From Skermanella rosea (lineage in GTDB: Bacteria; Pseudomonadota; Alphaproteobacteria; Azospirillales; Azospirillaceae): DNA of 64,000 nucleotides. Below, piece after piece: positions 44,400 through 54,009 of this stretch. Under the pieces are notes generated by a model. It ran no database searches. It was not told the origin of the DNA and worked only from the letters and a program-made list of their open reading frames with translations. The position numbers and the translations under genes are program-made. Position 1 is the stretch's first letter. Each line of letters opens with the position of its first letter. The stretch is from NCBI RefSeq assembly GCF_016806835.2, contig NZ_CP086114.1, positions 62,001-126,000 of the forward strand, given 5' to 3'.

Positions 44400-46082
44400 C
44401 TAGAGGCTCGGCAGCACCAGCTTGTGGATCCGCGCGGCCTCCAGGGCCTCCTCGTAGCCGGCGTCGGCATGGCGCATGACGCCGCTGGCGGGATCGTTCC
44501 AGAGTACCCGCTCCAGCCGGGCCGCCGCTTCGGCGGTTCCGTCGGCGACGATCACCATGCCGGCATGCTGCGAGAACCCCATGCCGACGCCCCCGCCATG
44601 GTGCAGCGACACCCAGGTCGCCCCCGACGCGGTGTTGAGCAGCGCATTGAGCAGCGGCCAGTCGGAGACCGCGTCGGACCCGTCGCGCATCGCCTCCGTC
44701 TCACGGTTGGGCGAGGCGACCGATCCGGAGTCCAGGTGGTCGCGCCCGATCACGACCGGCGCCTTCAACTCGCCGCTGGCGACCATGTCGTTGAAGGCCA
44801 GCCCCAGCCGGTGGCGGTCGCCCAGCCCGACCCAGCAGATCCGGGCCGGCAGCCCCTGGAAGCGGATCCGCTCGCGCGCCATGTCGAGCCAGTTGTGCAG
44901 ATGGGGATCGTCGGGAATCAGCTCCTTGACCTTGGCGTCGGTCCGGTAGATGTCCTCGGGGTCGCCCGACAGGGCGGCCCAGCGGAACGGGCCGATGCCC
45001 CGGCAGAACAGCGGCCGGATATAGGCGGGAACGAATCCGGGGAAGTCGAAGGCGTTGGCGACGCCCATCTCCTTCGCCATCTGCCGGATATTGTTGCCGT
45101 AGTCCAGGACCGGCACGCCCTGCCCGTGGAAATCGAGCATCGCCTTGACCTGGATGGCCATGGACCGTTTCGCGGCCGCCTCCACCGCCTTGGGCTCCCG
45201 CTCGCGCCTCTCCTCCCACTCGGCGAGGCTCCAGCCGGCCGGCAGGTAGCCGTTGAGCGGATCATGGGCGGAGGTCTGGTCGGTGACGGCATCGGGGCGG
45301 ACTCCCCGGCGTACCAGTTCCGGGAAGATCTCGGCGGCGTTGCCGAGCAGACCGACCGAGACCGGCTTGCGGTCCGCCCCGGCCCGCTCGATGATCGCCA
45401 GCGCCTCTTCGAGGGTATCCGCCTTGCGGTCGAGATAGCCGGTCTGGAGCCGCATCTCGATGCGCGACGGCTGGCACTCGACCGCCAGCATCGAGGCGCC
45501 GGCCATGGTGGCCGCGAGCGGCTGTGCTCCCCCCATGCCGCCCAGGCCGCCGGTCAGGATCCAGCGGCCGGCGAGGTCGCCGCCATAGTGGCGCCGGCCC
45601 ACCTCGACGAAGGTCTCGTAGGTGCCCTGGACGATTCCCTGGCTGCCGATATAGATCCAGGACCCGGCGGTCATCTGGCCGTACATCATCAGCCCGACCT
45701 TATCGAGGGCGTTGAAATGGTCCCAGTCGGCCCAGCGCGGCACCAGGTTGGAGTTGGCGATCAGGACGCGGGGCGCATCGCGGTGGGTACGGAACACCCC
45801 GACCGGCTTTCCCGACTGGACCAGCAGCGTCTCCTCGTCGCCCAGGGTCTTCAGGCACTCCACGATGCGGTCGAAGGACTGCCAGTCCCGGGCGGCCCGC
45901 CCGATGCCGCCATAGACGACCAGCGCCTCCGGCTTTTCCGCGACTTCCGGATCGAGGTTGTTCATGAGCATCCGCAGCGGCGCCTCCGTCAGCCAGCTCC
46001 GCGCCGACAGGTCCGTGCCGCGCGGACTGCGGATCTTGCGGGCATTGTCGAGCCGGGCACCGGGAGGGGGGACGGAGGTCAT
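44400..46082 (-). CDS. hutU: Urocanate hydratase
   Basis: 560 residues, full length. NAD-binding part [14 protein letters not shown] and the active-site Cys region [21 protein letters not shown] are intact, with [25 protein letters not shown] near the end. It converts urocanate to imidazolonepropionate in histidine breakdown. Its ATG overlaps the hutG stop by 4 bp. It is the last gene of hutIGU. Confidence 0.97.
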   Translation of the reverse strand: MTSVPPPGARLDNARKIRSPRGTDLSARSWLTEAPLRMLMNNLDPEVAEKPEALVVYGGIGRAARDWQSFDRIVECLKTLGDEETLLVQSGKPVGVFRTHRDAPRVLIANSNLVPRWADWDHFNALDKVGLMMYGQMTAGSWIYIGSQGIVQGTYETFVEVGRRHYGGDLAGRWILTGGLGGMGGAQPLAATMAGASMLAVECQPSRIEMRLQTGYLDRKADTLEEALAIIERAGADRKPVSVGLLGNAAEIFPELVRRGVRPDAVTDQTSAHDPLNGYLPAGWSLAEWEERREREPKAVEAAAKRSMAIQVKAMLDFHGQGVPVLDYGNNIRQMAKEMGVANAFDFPGFVPAYIRPLFCRGIGPFRWAALSGDPEDIYRTDAKVKELIPDDPHLHNWLDMARERIRFQGLPARICWVGLGDRHRLGLAFNDMVASGELKAPVVIGRDHLDSGSVASPNRETEAMRDGSDAVSDWPLLNALLNTASGATWVSLHHGGGVGMGFSQHAGMVIVADGTAEAAARLERVLWNDPASGVMRHADAGYEEALEAARIHKLVLPSL

Positions 46083-46912
46083 GGGGCTGATCCTTTCTGG
46101 CCGTATGCGGCATCGGCGGCCCAGGCGGCGAGGCGCCGGAGCATCGGCTTCAGAACGGCGCGAACGCCGTCCGCCCGGACCGGGTCGTAGCTCCAGGGCG
46201 GCGCCTCCGCGGCGAGATAGGCGCGCTGTGCCAGTTCCATCTGGATCGCGTGGACGCCGTTCCCGGGATCGCCGTGGTGACGGGTGATCCAGCCGCCGCG
46301 GAAACGGCCGTTGACCACATGGTCATAGCCCGCCGCCCCGGCGCAGGCCCGGGTCACGATTCCCTCCGCCTCGGGCGCGCAGGAAGCGCCGCCGTTGGTC
46401 CCGATGTTGAAGACCGGCAATTCGCCGTCGAATAATCGAGGCACGACGGAGCGGATCGAATGGCAGTCGTACAGCACGACGCGCGGGTGCAGCCGCCGCA
46501 GCCGGCCGATCTCGGCGGACAGCGCCTCGTGATAGGCCGCGTGGTAGGGCCGCCGATGCCGGTCGATCTCCCCGGGCGACGGGGCGGCTCCGGCGCGGTA
46601 GAGCGGGACGCCGTCGAACGTGGTGGTCGGGCACAACTCGGTGGTCGCCTGGCCGGGATAGAGGGAGGCGCCGCCGGGATCGCGGTTCACGTCGATGACG
46701 AAACGCGAGACGGCCGCGCGGACCACCGTGGCGCCGAGTTCCGCGCCGAAATCATAAAGGCGGTCGATCCACCAGTCGGTGTCCTCCAGCCCCAGCGCCC
46801 GCTCGGTGAAGTGCCCGCGCATCGCCTCGGGAATGCGGAGCCCGACATGGGGCATCGACAGGATCAGCGGCGCATCGCGCCGTTCGACGATGGGCCGGTC
46901 CGCCGCGTCCAT
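46079..46912 (-). CDS. hutG: N-formylglutamate deformylase
   Basis: 277 residues of the N-formylglutamate amidohydrolase family: [58 protein letters not shown] and [16 protein letters not shown] supply the metal and substrate ligands. It releases formate and glutamate. Its ATG overlaps the hutI stop (TGATG), and its end overlaps hutU. It forms the branch of the pathway that uses HutF. Confidence 0.95.
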   Translation of the reverse strand: MDAADRPIVERRDAPLILSMPHVGLRIPEAMRGHFTERALGLEDTDWWIDRLYDFGAELGATVVRAAVSRFVIDVNRDPGGASLYPGQATTELCPTTTFDGVPLYRAGAAPSPGEIDRHRRPYHAAYHEALSAEIGRLRRLHPRVVLYDCHSIRSVVPRLFDGELPVFNIGTNGGASCAPEAEGIVTRACAGAAGYDHVVNGRFRGGWITRHHGDPGNGVHAIQMELAQRAYLAAEAPPWSYDPVRADGVRAVLKPMLRRLAAWAADAAYGQKGSAP

Positions 46913-48114
46913 CACCGCCCCCGCCAGACGCGGGAATGGAGGGGATTGAAACCGATGCGGTAGGCCAGCTCCGCCGGCCGGTCGATGTTCCAGATCGCGA
47001 GATCGCACCACTTGCCCGGCGCGACGGTACCGATCTCGTCGTCGCGGCCGAGCGCCCTGGCGGCGACGCGGGTCACGCCGGCCAGCGCCTCCTCCGGCGT
47101 CAGGCGGAACAGCGTGCAGGCCATGTTGAGGGTCAGCAGGATCGACGTCAGCGGCGAGGTTCCGGGGTTCGCGTCGGTCGCGATCGCGATCGGCACGCCG
47201 GTCCGGCGGAACAGGTCGACCGGAGGCACCCTCGTCTCCCGCAAGGTGTAGAAGGCGCCGGGCAGCAGGGTGGCGACGGTTCCCGCCTCCGCCATGGCCG
47301 CGGCGTCGGCCTCGTCGGCATACTCCACATGGTCGGCCGACAGCGCGCCGAACCTGGCCGCCAGCGCGGCGCCGTGCAGCGACGAGAGCTGCTCGGCATG
47401 GAGCTTGACCGGAAGGCCGAGGGCGCGCGCCGCCTCGAACAGCCGCTCGACCTCGGCCGGCGAGAAGGCGATTCCTTCGCAGAAGGCGTCGACCGCGTCG
47501 GCCAGCCCTTCGGCATGGATGGCCGGCAGCATCTCGCGGACGACATGGTCCATGTAGCTGCCGCTGTCGGCAAACTCGGGCGGCGTGGCGTGGGCGCCGA
47601 GGAAAGTCGTCTCCACCCCCACGTCCCGCTCCCGCCCCAGCCGGCGGGCGGCGCGGAGCTGGCGAAGCTCGGCAGACGTCTCCAGCCCGTAGCCGGACTT
47701 GATCTCGACCGTGGTGACGCCTTCCGCGAGGAGGGCGTCGAGCCGCGGCAGGGAGGCGGCGACCAGCGCATCCTCGTCCGCCCGGCGTGTCGCGACGACG
47801 GTCGACAGGATGCCGCCCCCTGCCCTCGCGATCTCCTCGTAGCTGGCTCCCTGGAGCCGCAACTCGAATTCGGCCGCCCGGTCGCCGCCATAGACCAGAT
47901 GGGTGTGGCAGTCGATCAGGCCCGGCGTGATCCAGCGTCCCCCACAGTCGATGATCTCGTCGGCCCCATGGGCGGCGGCGGCGTCGCACGGGCCGACGAA
48001 GGCGATCCGGCCGTCCCGGCATCCGACCGCGCCGTTCTCCAGGGCGCCGTAGGGCTGTCCGGACGCTTCCATGGTCGCGATCCGCGCATTGGTCCAAAGG
48101 CGATCCAGCCTCAC
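46912..48114 (-). CDS. hutI: Imidazolonepropionase
   Basis: 400 residues. Metal-site motif [16 protein letters not shown], then [31 protein letters not shown] and [11 protein letters not shown] are typical of HutI. It opens the imidazolone ring to give formimidoylglutamate. The GTG at 48114 has an AAGGGGA site; a longer frame to 48597 runs into hutF. First gene of hutIGU, divergent from hutF. Confidence 0.96.
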   Translation of the reverse strand: MRLDRLWTNARIATMEASGQPYGALENGAVGCRDGRIAFVGPCDAAAAHGADEIIDCGGRWITPGLIDCHTHLVYGGDRAAEFELRLQGASYEEIARAGGGILSTVVATRRADEDALVAASLPRLDALLAEGVTTVEIKSGYGLETSAELRQLRAARRLGRERDVGVETTFLGAHATPPEFADSGSYMDHVVREMLPAIHAEGLADAVDAFCEGIAFSPAEVERLFEAARALGLPVKLHAEQLSSLHGAALAARFGALSADHVEYADEADAAAMAEAGTVATLLPGAFYTLRETRVPPVDLFRRTGVPIAIATDANPGTSPLTSILLTLNMACTLFRLTPEEALAGVTRVAARALGRDDEIGTVAPGKWCDLAIWNIDRPAELAYRIGFNPLHSRVWRGR

Positions 48115-48247
48115 GCGCCGTCCCCTTGTTCTTGCCGTGGGCGATTTTCTGCGGATATTCTCGTTTACAGTTAACGCCGCTCGACCGCCGGTGTCCAGGA
48201 TTCGCATTCCGGTGCCCGTGGGATATCGCTGGGAGCTTGTCGGAAAA
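48115..48247. promoter_or_regulatory. Divergent hutI/hutF promoter region
   Basis: About 130 bp between the hutI and hutF starts carries both promoters. A TCTCGTTTACAGTTAACG stretch is AT-richer than the surroundings, but no clear HutC operator or sigma-54 element is visible. Confidence 0.4.
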
Positions 48248-49615
48248 TTGGATCCTGTCAGGCAATTCTTCGCGGACAATGCCCTTCTCCCCCATGGCTG
48301 GGGCCGCGACGTGCTGTTCACGGTCGACGGCTCGGGCCTGCTTACGGATGTTTCGGCCGGTGCCGAGCGCGGCGCAGCCAGGCATCTCGGCCGGCTCGTG
48401 GTGCCGGGCATGGCCAACCTCCACAGCCATGCCTTCCAGCGCGCCATGGCCGGGCTTGCCGAGCAGCGCGGCGACAGCGCAGACAGTTTCTGGACATGGC
48501 GGCGCACCCTGTATGACTTCCTCGACCGGCTGACGCCCGACGACGTGGAGGCGATCGCGGCCCTGGTCTGCTCGGAAATGCTGGAAGCCGGTTTCACGAC
48601 CCTGGGCGAGTTCCACTATCTCCATCATGATCCGGCGGGCCGGCCCTACGACGATATCGGCGAGATGGCGGGCCGCATCGCCGCGGCGGCCGCCGCGACC
48701 GGAATCGGCCTGACGCTGCTGCCGGTCTTCTATGCCCATGGCGGGTTCGGCGGTGCGCCGCCGACGGATGGACAGCGCCGCTTCATCAATGATCCCGACG
48801 GCTTCGCCCGGCTGGTCGAGAGCGCCGGGCAGCATCTCGACGGCCTTGCGGGCGCCCGGATGGGCATCGCGCCCCATTCCCTGCGCGCGGCGACGGTCGA
48901 AGAGATCGGGCGGATCCTGCCGCTCGCCGGCGACGGGCCGGTCCATATCCATGTCGCCGAGCAGACGCAGGAAGTCGAGGATTGCCTTTCCTGGTGCGGG
49001 CGGCGGCCGGTCGAGTACCTGCTGGACTCGCTGCCGGTCGACGCCCGCTGGTGCGCGATCCACGCGACGCACATGACCCCGGCGGAGACCGGGGCGCTGG
49101 CCCGCTCCGGGGCGGTCGCCGGCCTGTGCCCGGAGACCGAGGCCAACCTGGGGGACGGGCTGTTCGATGCGCCGCGTTTCCTCGCGGCGGGAGGGCGGTT
49201 CGGGATCGGATCCGACAGCCATATCCATATCGGGCTCGCGGAGGAACTGCGGCTGCTGGAGTATGGGCAGAGGCTGAGCTTGCGGGGCCGCAACCTGCTG
49301 TGCGACCCGGGAGCCGGAACGGGTGAGTCGCTGTTCCGCGCCGCGGTGTCGGGAGGCGCCCGGGCTGTCGGACAGCCCGTGGACGGGCTCCAGGCCGGGC
49401 AGCGCGCCGATTTCGTCGTGCTGGACGAGAGCCACCCATCGCTGGCCGGCCGGCCGGTCGAGCGGATGGTCGATTCCTGGATCTTCGCCGGCGACCGGTC
49501 CTGCGTGCGCGACGTCCATGTCGCCGGCCGCCGCGTCGTCGCCGACGGGCGCCATCTCGCCCGCGACCTGATAAGGTCCGGCTATGCCCGGGTCATGGCG
49601 GGGATCATCCGGTAA
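48248..49615 (+). CDS. hutF: Formimidoylglutamate deiminase
   Basis: 455 residues from a TTG at 48248, 8 residues before [16 protein letters not shown], which is the family N-terminus; GTG codons at 48212 and 48218 are other options, and no ATG is available. The amidohydrolase metal site is [16 protein letters not shown], with [23 protein letters not shown] and [11 protein letters not shown] later. It deiminates formimidoylglutamate to formylglutamate for HutG. Its end overlaps the convergent neighbour by 34 bp. Confidence 0.92.
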   Translation: MDPVRQFFADNALLPHGWGRDVLFTVDGSGLLTDVSAGAERGAARHLGRLVVPGMANLHSHAFQRAMAGLAEQRGDSADSFWTWRRTLYDFLDRLTPDDVEAIAALVCSEMLEAGFTTLGEFHYLHHDPAGRPYDDIGEMAGRIAAAAAATGIGLTLLPVFYAHGGFGGAPPTDGQRRFINDPDGFARLVESAGQHLDGLAGARMGIAPHSLRAATVEEIGRILPLAGDGPVHIHVAEQTQEVEDCLSWCGRRPVEYLLDSLPVDARWCAIHATHMTPAETGALARSGAVAGLCPETEANLGDGLFDAPRFLAAGGRFGIGSDSHIHIGLAEELRLLEYGQRLSLRGRNLLCDPGAGTGESLFRAAVSGGARAVGQPVDGLQAGQRADFVVLDESHPSLAGRPVERMVDSWIFAGDRSCVRDVHVAGRRVVADGRHLARDLIRSGYARVMAGIIR

Positions 49616-50373
49616 CCGCTCGACCGGCGGGCCAGTCCCGAGATGCCGAGCAACGCCAGGGCCGTGATCATGAGGGACCGAGGAGCCGGTTCATCGACCG
49701 GCACGGCGAGACTTTCGAGCGTCGCCGTGTAGCGGAGGATCGTGTCGAAGACCACCGGCCGCCCCGGGGACGGCAGCAGGGGAAACGGCCCCGACCCGAA
49801 ATCGAAAAAGGTGGAGCAGCGCCTCTCCCCGGTCTGGACGCATTCGGATCTGTTGACCCGGTTGAACAGCTCGATCTCTTCCTGGCCGGAAACCAGCAAG
49901 ACCGAGAAATCGTAGAAGAGGCTGTACCTGACGTCTTCGAGTTCCTGCAGGTCGATGAAGGTGTTGGGCCCGACGGATATGGAGGACGTGAAGAACGGCG
50001 GTTCCTCCGGTGCCGGGGTCGAGGTGGTTGCCGTCGTCCGCACCCTTCCCTCCAGGCTGACCCGGGCGGTCCCCCTGCCGTCGAGGTCCAGGCCAGCGGA
50101 ACCGATGAGGCCGACAAGACTCTCCCCCGTCGAAATGCCTTCGGAACCGAACAGGCCGGCCGAGGCGCGGCCTCCCCCGGTCGCCGAACCGACGGCTGCG
50201 GGTTCGATGATGTGCTCGCTGGAAACCAGGAAATCCGGCGGCACGTTCTCGTATCGCAGGCCGATCACCGGCGTTCCGGAGATCGCGATTCCCAGGAACG
50301 GCTCCGCGCCCGCACCGGCCGGCACCGCGGCCAGGATCAGCGACAAGAGCGCAAGGGTCTTGGCAGGTTTCAT
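49582..50373 (-). CDS. Exported protein with PEP-CTERM-like tail
   Basis: 263 residues. A signal peptide (KTLALLSLILAAVPAGAGA) starts the protein. The end reads DEPAPRSLMITALALLGISGLARRSS: a PxP-like motif, a hydrophobic helix and arginines, the three-part form of exosortase/PEP-CTERM sorting signals. The body is beta-rich with two Cys (about 190-197) and no known fold. The ATG at 50373 has a GAGAGGA site. No exosortase is in the window. Family uncertain. Confidence 0.65.
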   Translation of the reverse strand: MKPAKTLALLSLILAAVPAGAGAEPFLGIAISGTPVIGLRYENVPPDFLVSSEHIIEPAAVGSATGGGRASAGLFGSEGISTGESLVGLIGSAGLDLDGRGTARVSLEGRVRTTATTSTPAPEEPPFFTSSISVGPNTFIDLQELEDVRYSLFYDFSVLLVSGQEEIELFNRVNRSECVQTGERRCSTFFDFGSGPFPLLPSPGRPVVFDTILRYTATLESLAVPVDEPAPRSLMITALALLGISGLARRSSGYRMIPAMTRA

Positions 50374-50437
50374 GGCCTGGTCCTCTCCTATCCAGTGCGG
50401 GAGGATTATCGTCGCTGCGTCCCGGCACGGAACGCGC

Positions 50438-51010
50438 TCATCGGTCCATCCCCCGATCCGGCACGTCCGGCGGCGTCCGCCTGGACCGGGACTCCTCATC
50501 CCAGGTCCGTTTCAGGCGGACGGTCTCCAGCTTCAGGCGCAGGGACTCCAGCCTGTGGAGGCGGCTGCGCCGTTCCGCCAGATCGGCTTCGATGAAGCCG
50601 TGGAAGTCGGCGACCTCCGGCATCCTGCGGTACCGGAACTGTTCCCAGACGCAGCGGAACGCCTTGCGCCAGAGATCCGTGGGCCAGGTGGAGATCACCT
50701 CGACGTCCAGTTCCAATGCTATCCCGTCGGGCAGCGGAAAGCCGCGGCGGGACGCCAGCGAAACCAGGGCGGCCATCACCTCGCCCGGATCACCGGGCGC
50801 CAGGGCTTCGCGGGCATGCCGGACGGCTTCCGGCAGGCAGTCGACCAGGTCAGGCGGCAGGTCCGGCAGATGCGGCAGCGGCTCGTCTGCCCAGGATTCG
50901 CTCCAGGCATGCAGCCGCTCGACCTGCGTTCTGTTCGGCGAGACCGCCAGGCCGTTCCGGCGCCCCGGACGGGAAATCGGAACCACGGTACGGGCGAGGG
51001 TCGCGGTCAT
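50438..51010 (-). CDS. Hypothetical protein beside the origin
   Basis: 190 residues. It is rich in Arg, Leu and Glu, with a helical C-terminal part (FIEADLAERRSRLHRLESLRLKLETVR in pieces) that may form a coiled coil, and a central MAALVSLASRRGFPLPDG. Its first 160 bp overlap the end of the HTH gene in another frame. I do not recognise the family. Codon pattern and length support a real gene, and its place next to the origin suggests a replicon-linked role. Confidence 0.6.
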   Translation of the reverse strand: MTATLARTVVPISRPGRRNGLAVSPNRTQVERLHAWSESWADEPLPHLPDLPPDLVDCLPEAVRHAREALAPGDPGEVMAALVSLASRRGFPLPDGIALELDVEVISTWPTDLWRKAFRCVWEQFRYRRMPEVADFHGFIEADLAERRSRLHRLESLRLKLETVRLKRTWDEESRSRRTPPDVPDRGMDR

Positions 51011-51722
51011 GGTGTCGGTCCTTGTCGGTGTAGGTCGGCTTGGAGACGGAGCGGATCAGCGGCAGCGCACCCCTCGGTTGGATCAGCCAGCGGCGCCAGG
51101 CTGCGGACGGATCGGCATAGCGGTAGCCTTTCGCCCGGCAGGAGAGAACGAAAGTCTCCGTGAATGCGTCTACGTCGAGGGCCGGAAGTCTACTGCGCGC
51201 CCAGGCTATGTCGGCCGGTGTCGGCGACCATCCGCAAGGTATCGCGACGCTTTCGGGTGCGATCGCGCTTTCCTGAGGATTCCCCGGATCATGGCTGTGC
51301 TCTCCCTCGTCTTGAGAGAGAGAGATATTTATTTCGTCGTGATGACTCGTGTCAGCAGGCTTTACAGCGTGGTCAGGTTCTTCCGACACCTGTTTTGCCG
51401 CATCCCCCGCCCGCCGGGTCAGGCCGTCGAGCAGCCGGTACCGGCTCGCCCGCTGGCGGCCCTCGATGAATTGCCGGTCGTGCAGCAGCGCGCCCTCGGA
51501 CTCGAGTTCCGAAATGGCGGCATGGACCCAGGCCCGCGATCTGCCGAGGTCGTTCGCGATGGTTTCCTGTCGCACCCAGATCCATCCCGCGCGGTCCGCG
51601 TAAGTGGCAAGGGCGGCGTACACTGCCTTCGCAGCTACCGAGATACCGGGTCGTCGCATGATCGATGCGGCAACAGTTCCCCAGCGGCTGCCCATGTATT
51701 GAGCGTCCATGATCCTGATCAT
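50850..51722 (-). CDS. Winged-helix DNA-binding protein next to the replication origin
   Basis: 290 residues. Residues about 15-95 form a winged helix: AASIMRRPGISVAAKAVYAA, LATYADRAGWIWVRQETIAN, DLGRSRAWVHAAISELESEG. Similar HTH proteins occur in plasmid and phage replication modules. The C-terminal half (from about 150) has PTPADIAWARSRLPALDVDAF and SAAWRRWLIQPRGA, a pattern seen in DnaT-like or primosomal C-terminal segments. It starts 236 bp from the first iteron and is transcribed away from it. Role in copy control or primosome loading is plausible, not proven. Confidence 0.7.
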   Translation of the reverse strand: MIRIMDAQYMGSRWGTVAASIMRRPGISVAAKAVYAALATYADRAGWIWVRQETIANDLGRSRAWVHAAISELESEGALLHDRQFIEGRQRASRYRLLDGLTRRAGDAAKQVSEEPDHAVKPADTSHHDEINISLSQDEGEHSHDPGNPQESAIAPESVAIPCGWSPTPADIAWARSRLPALDVDAFTETFVLSCRAKGYRYADPSAAWRRWLIQPRGALPLIRSVSKPTYTDKDRHHDRDPRPYRGSDFPSGAPERPGGLAEQNAGRAAACLERILGRRAAAASAGPAA

Positions 51723-51957
51723 TTGCTAAGCTGGCAGAACCCAATAAGATCCATACGGCGAAAACCATGGGTTCTCACCTGCAGGGCGGCTCAGGGGAAG
51801 CTGCCGTGACTCTGTTCTGTTGGGGAAAGCGCCTGCCGGGCAGCGCGCCTTGCTTTTAAGATCCGGACTTCTTCATCGCTTCTCCCGCCTTTTTCATATC
51901 TGCACCGACCAGTCGGAAGGAAAATCCAGGATCCTGGCAAGCGCGATCGGCGCCACA

Positions 51958-52438
51958 TTGGTGAATCTGGACGCACATGGTGGTGAAGATTGGCGCACTA
52001 TTGCCGGACGAAGGGTCTTCCGCCGGATTCGCGCACGAACTGCGTTGAATATCACCAACTTGACTGGGAGAGACCGCTGCGAATCCTGGATCGATGAAAC
52101 GCGCCGATTCTCACCAGTGTCGATTTGTCCCGCCGCAGACGGCAAAGTGCGCCGATTTTCACCATCGCGGGACCCCGCTGGCCGCCCTATGGCCCTGCCG
52201 GCCTGCGTCGGCGGCGGCATGCGCGTCGAATTTCACCGATACCCGATCCCGCTCCACGATCCGCGTTGGTGAAAATGCACGCGCTTGAGCCCCGCTTTCT
52301 TGGCGGCCCGGTTCCTATGGTGAAGGTCGGCGCGGTTGGACCGAGTCTGCGATCTCTCGTTGGTGAAACTGCGCGCACTTTGCCGACCTGTCGGCGCCGA
52401 CGGAACTCCGCCCCGCCATATGCGCCCAATTTCACCAA
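51958..52438. other. Iteron-type origin of replication
   Basis: Ten copies of a roughly 18-bp element with consensus TTGGTGAAANTNGGCGCA. Forward copies begin at 51958, 51981, 52266, 52317 and 52360; inverted copies at 52041, 52101, 52148, 52221 and 52421. The constant part is GGTGA; the GCGCA end is also well kept. They lie directly before repA, as in iteron-controlled plasmid origins, and would bind the initiator. No gene is supported within 51723-52507. Confidence 0.85.
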
Positions 52439-52507
52439 CCCCGGGGCGATCTTCCTTGGCAGAGGGATGGGCAAAGGCAAAGATGCGGCAGTTGGAGAGG
52501 GATCAAG

Positions 52508-53599
52508 ATGGCTCGTCACACAAATCCTGGATTGGCCTTGCAGCCGGTCGCGCAGTTCAGTCTCTTCGAGATCGAACGCGATCAGGATCCGTGCACCAAT
52601 CAGGTCGAGCTTTACGATCTGGCGCCCCGCTGCGTCTTCTACACGAGCGAGAAGGAGCGTGTCGGCCCCTACCTGAAGACGGTCGAGCGCAATTTCACCC
52701 ATGCGGGGAAGGCCTACAAGCTGGTGCTGTATCCGGCCCGCGTCCGCCGGGCCGACGGCACCGAGTTGGATGTCTATCCCAGCGAGCGCGAACAGATCGT
52801 GGAGGAGGTCCTGCGCCGCCTGGCGTCGGAAGCCAACCGGATCTGGCTGGAAGAGGACGAACGGCAGCGCGACCGGGTGATGATGTCCTTCACCGTCAAC
52901 GAGATCCGGACCGAGTTGAAGAGGGTCGGGCATTCTTTGAACGGCGACCAGGTCCGCGAGGCGCTGGAGGTACTTCACCGCTCGGTGATCGAGATCCGCC
53001 AGTGCGGCGTCGGCAAGGACCCGCTTCTGTCGTCGTCGGCCTTTCCCGTGATGATGATCTCCGATGCCCGGAATTCCGGGGCGAAGACCTACCTGCAGTT
53101 CAATCCGCTGGTGGCCCAGGCGATCCGGTCGCTGGAGTGGCGCCGCGCCAGCTACGAGACGCTGATGCGGATCAGCGACCCGGTCGCGCGCTGGCTCTAC
53201 AAGCGCCTTGCCCTCCGGATGAGGGCGACGGACACCGAAATCTCCATGCGTGCCACCGCCATCGCCCAGGACAGCGGGTTGGTCAACCGTTCGCGGACCC
53301 GCGACACGCTGAAGCGTATCACCGAAGCGATGGAATCGCTTGTGGACGCCAACGTCCTGGACGGTTACGCCTGTTCCGTCGAGAAGGAAGGACGACGACA
53401 GGTCGACATCATCTACGACCTGCGCCTGTCCAGCTCGATGCGTGACGAACTGCAGAGGGCGGACCGAGCCGCCGTCGAGGCGAAGCGCACCATGAAGCGG
53501 ATCGCCGGGACGGAGCAGCCCGACCGCTTCCTGCGGGTGGACGGGGACCGGCTTCAGAAGATCCGCCAGGACGAGCGGACCGCCCTGAACGCGAGTTGA
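52508..53599 (+). CDS. repA: Replication initiator protein, RepA-like
   Basis: 363 residues. The middle part resembles RepA-type plasmid initiators with two winged-helix domains: residues about 40-180 (FYTSEKERVGPYLKTVERNF, SFTVNEIRTELKRVGHSL, VREALEVLHRSVIEIR) and 195-310 (LQFNPLVAQAIRSLEWRRAS, DPVARWLYKRLALRMR, SRTRDTLKRITEAMESL). The GGAGAGGG site precedes the ATG, and the last iteron lies 70 bp before it, so initiator binding may also repress the gene. It defines the replicon as a plasmid or chromid. Confidence 0.9.
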   Translation: MARHTNPGLALQPVAQFSLFEIERDQDPCTNQVELYDLAPRCVFYTSEKERVGPYLKTVERNFTHAGKAYKLVLYPARVRRADGTELDVYPSEREQIVEEVLRRLASEANRIWLEEDERQRDRVMMSFTVNEIRTELKRVGHSLNGDQVREALEVLHRSVIEIRQCGVGKDPLLSSSAFPVMMISDARNSGAKTYLQFNPLVAQAIRSLEWRRASYETLMRISDPVARWLYKRLALRMRATDTEISMRATAIAQDSGLVNRSRTRDTLKRITEAMESLVDANVLDGYACSVEKEGRRQVDIIYDLRLSSSMRDELQRADRAAVEAKRTMKRIAGTEQPDRFLRVDGDRLQKIRQDERTALNAS

Positions 53600-53812
53600 T
53601 CCCGCTTCCCCCGGCCCGGCCGGCATCGTCGTGCCGGCGGATTGGGGAAAGAAGGCGCTCTACGGCAACGGTGGTTGCAGCGGGACCGGTGCTCGGCCCG
53701 AGAGGTTCGGCTCGTGTGGCCGGGCATGGCCGGCTTGATGTTTCCTATCAGGATGACGGAAACACGAATCGGAGCTCGTGGTTAATCATTTCATAATAAA
53801 TTATGCATAGGT

Positions 53813-53887
53813 TCGTGGCTGCGCATTGTCTTAGTGCGTTTCCTCCCTAAACTCGGCCCCGCGCGATATCCGCAGCGGGGCCTTTTT
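53813..53887 (+). ncRNA. Predicted small RNA of the mmgR/suhB (alpha-r8) type
   Basis: An approximately 75-nt transcript is predicted. It contains TTTCCTCCCT (53839-53848), the ten-base single-stranded motif I recall as conserved in the alphaproteobacterial MmgR/suhB family, within TGCGTTTCCTCCCTAAACT. A stem GGCCCCGC/GCGGGGCC (53855-53862 with 53875-53882) and TTTTT end it as a rho-independent terminator. TATGCA (53802-53807) could be the -10 element. The CCTCC core could pair with ribosome-binding sites. Precise ends are estimated. It lies 214 bp after repA. Confidence 0.7.
53855..53887 (+). terminator. Rho-independent terminator of the predicted sRNA
   Basis: Perfect 8-bp GC stem (53855-53862 and 53875-53882), 12-nt loop and a run of five T. 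It ends the predicted small RNA and stops plus-strand transcription coming from repA. Confidence 0.85.
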
Positions 53888-54009
53888 ATGTCCGCATTTA
53901 TAAATGATAGAATGTGGAATCTGAAATATGCCGACTGCCATGAACTATTATTCAATAATTACATGGGATAATTAATGTCAACGGGCTGAAAAATCCGGGC
54001 TAGTGATTG

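Noticed and set aside
44044-44403. Plus-strand frame opposite the sigma factor leader
   Set aside because: Mostly antisense to the ECF sigma gene and without any recognisable protein character.
51958-52438. Iterons considered as a CRISPR or MITE cluster
   Set aside because: Repeats are short, occur in both orientations with irregular spacing and precede an initiator gene, which fits an iteron origin.
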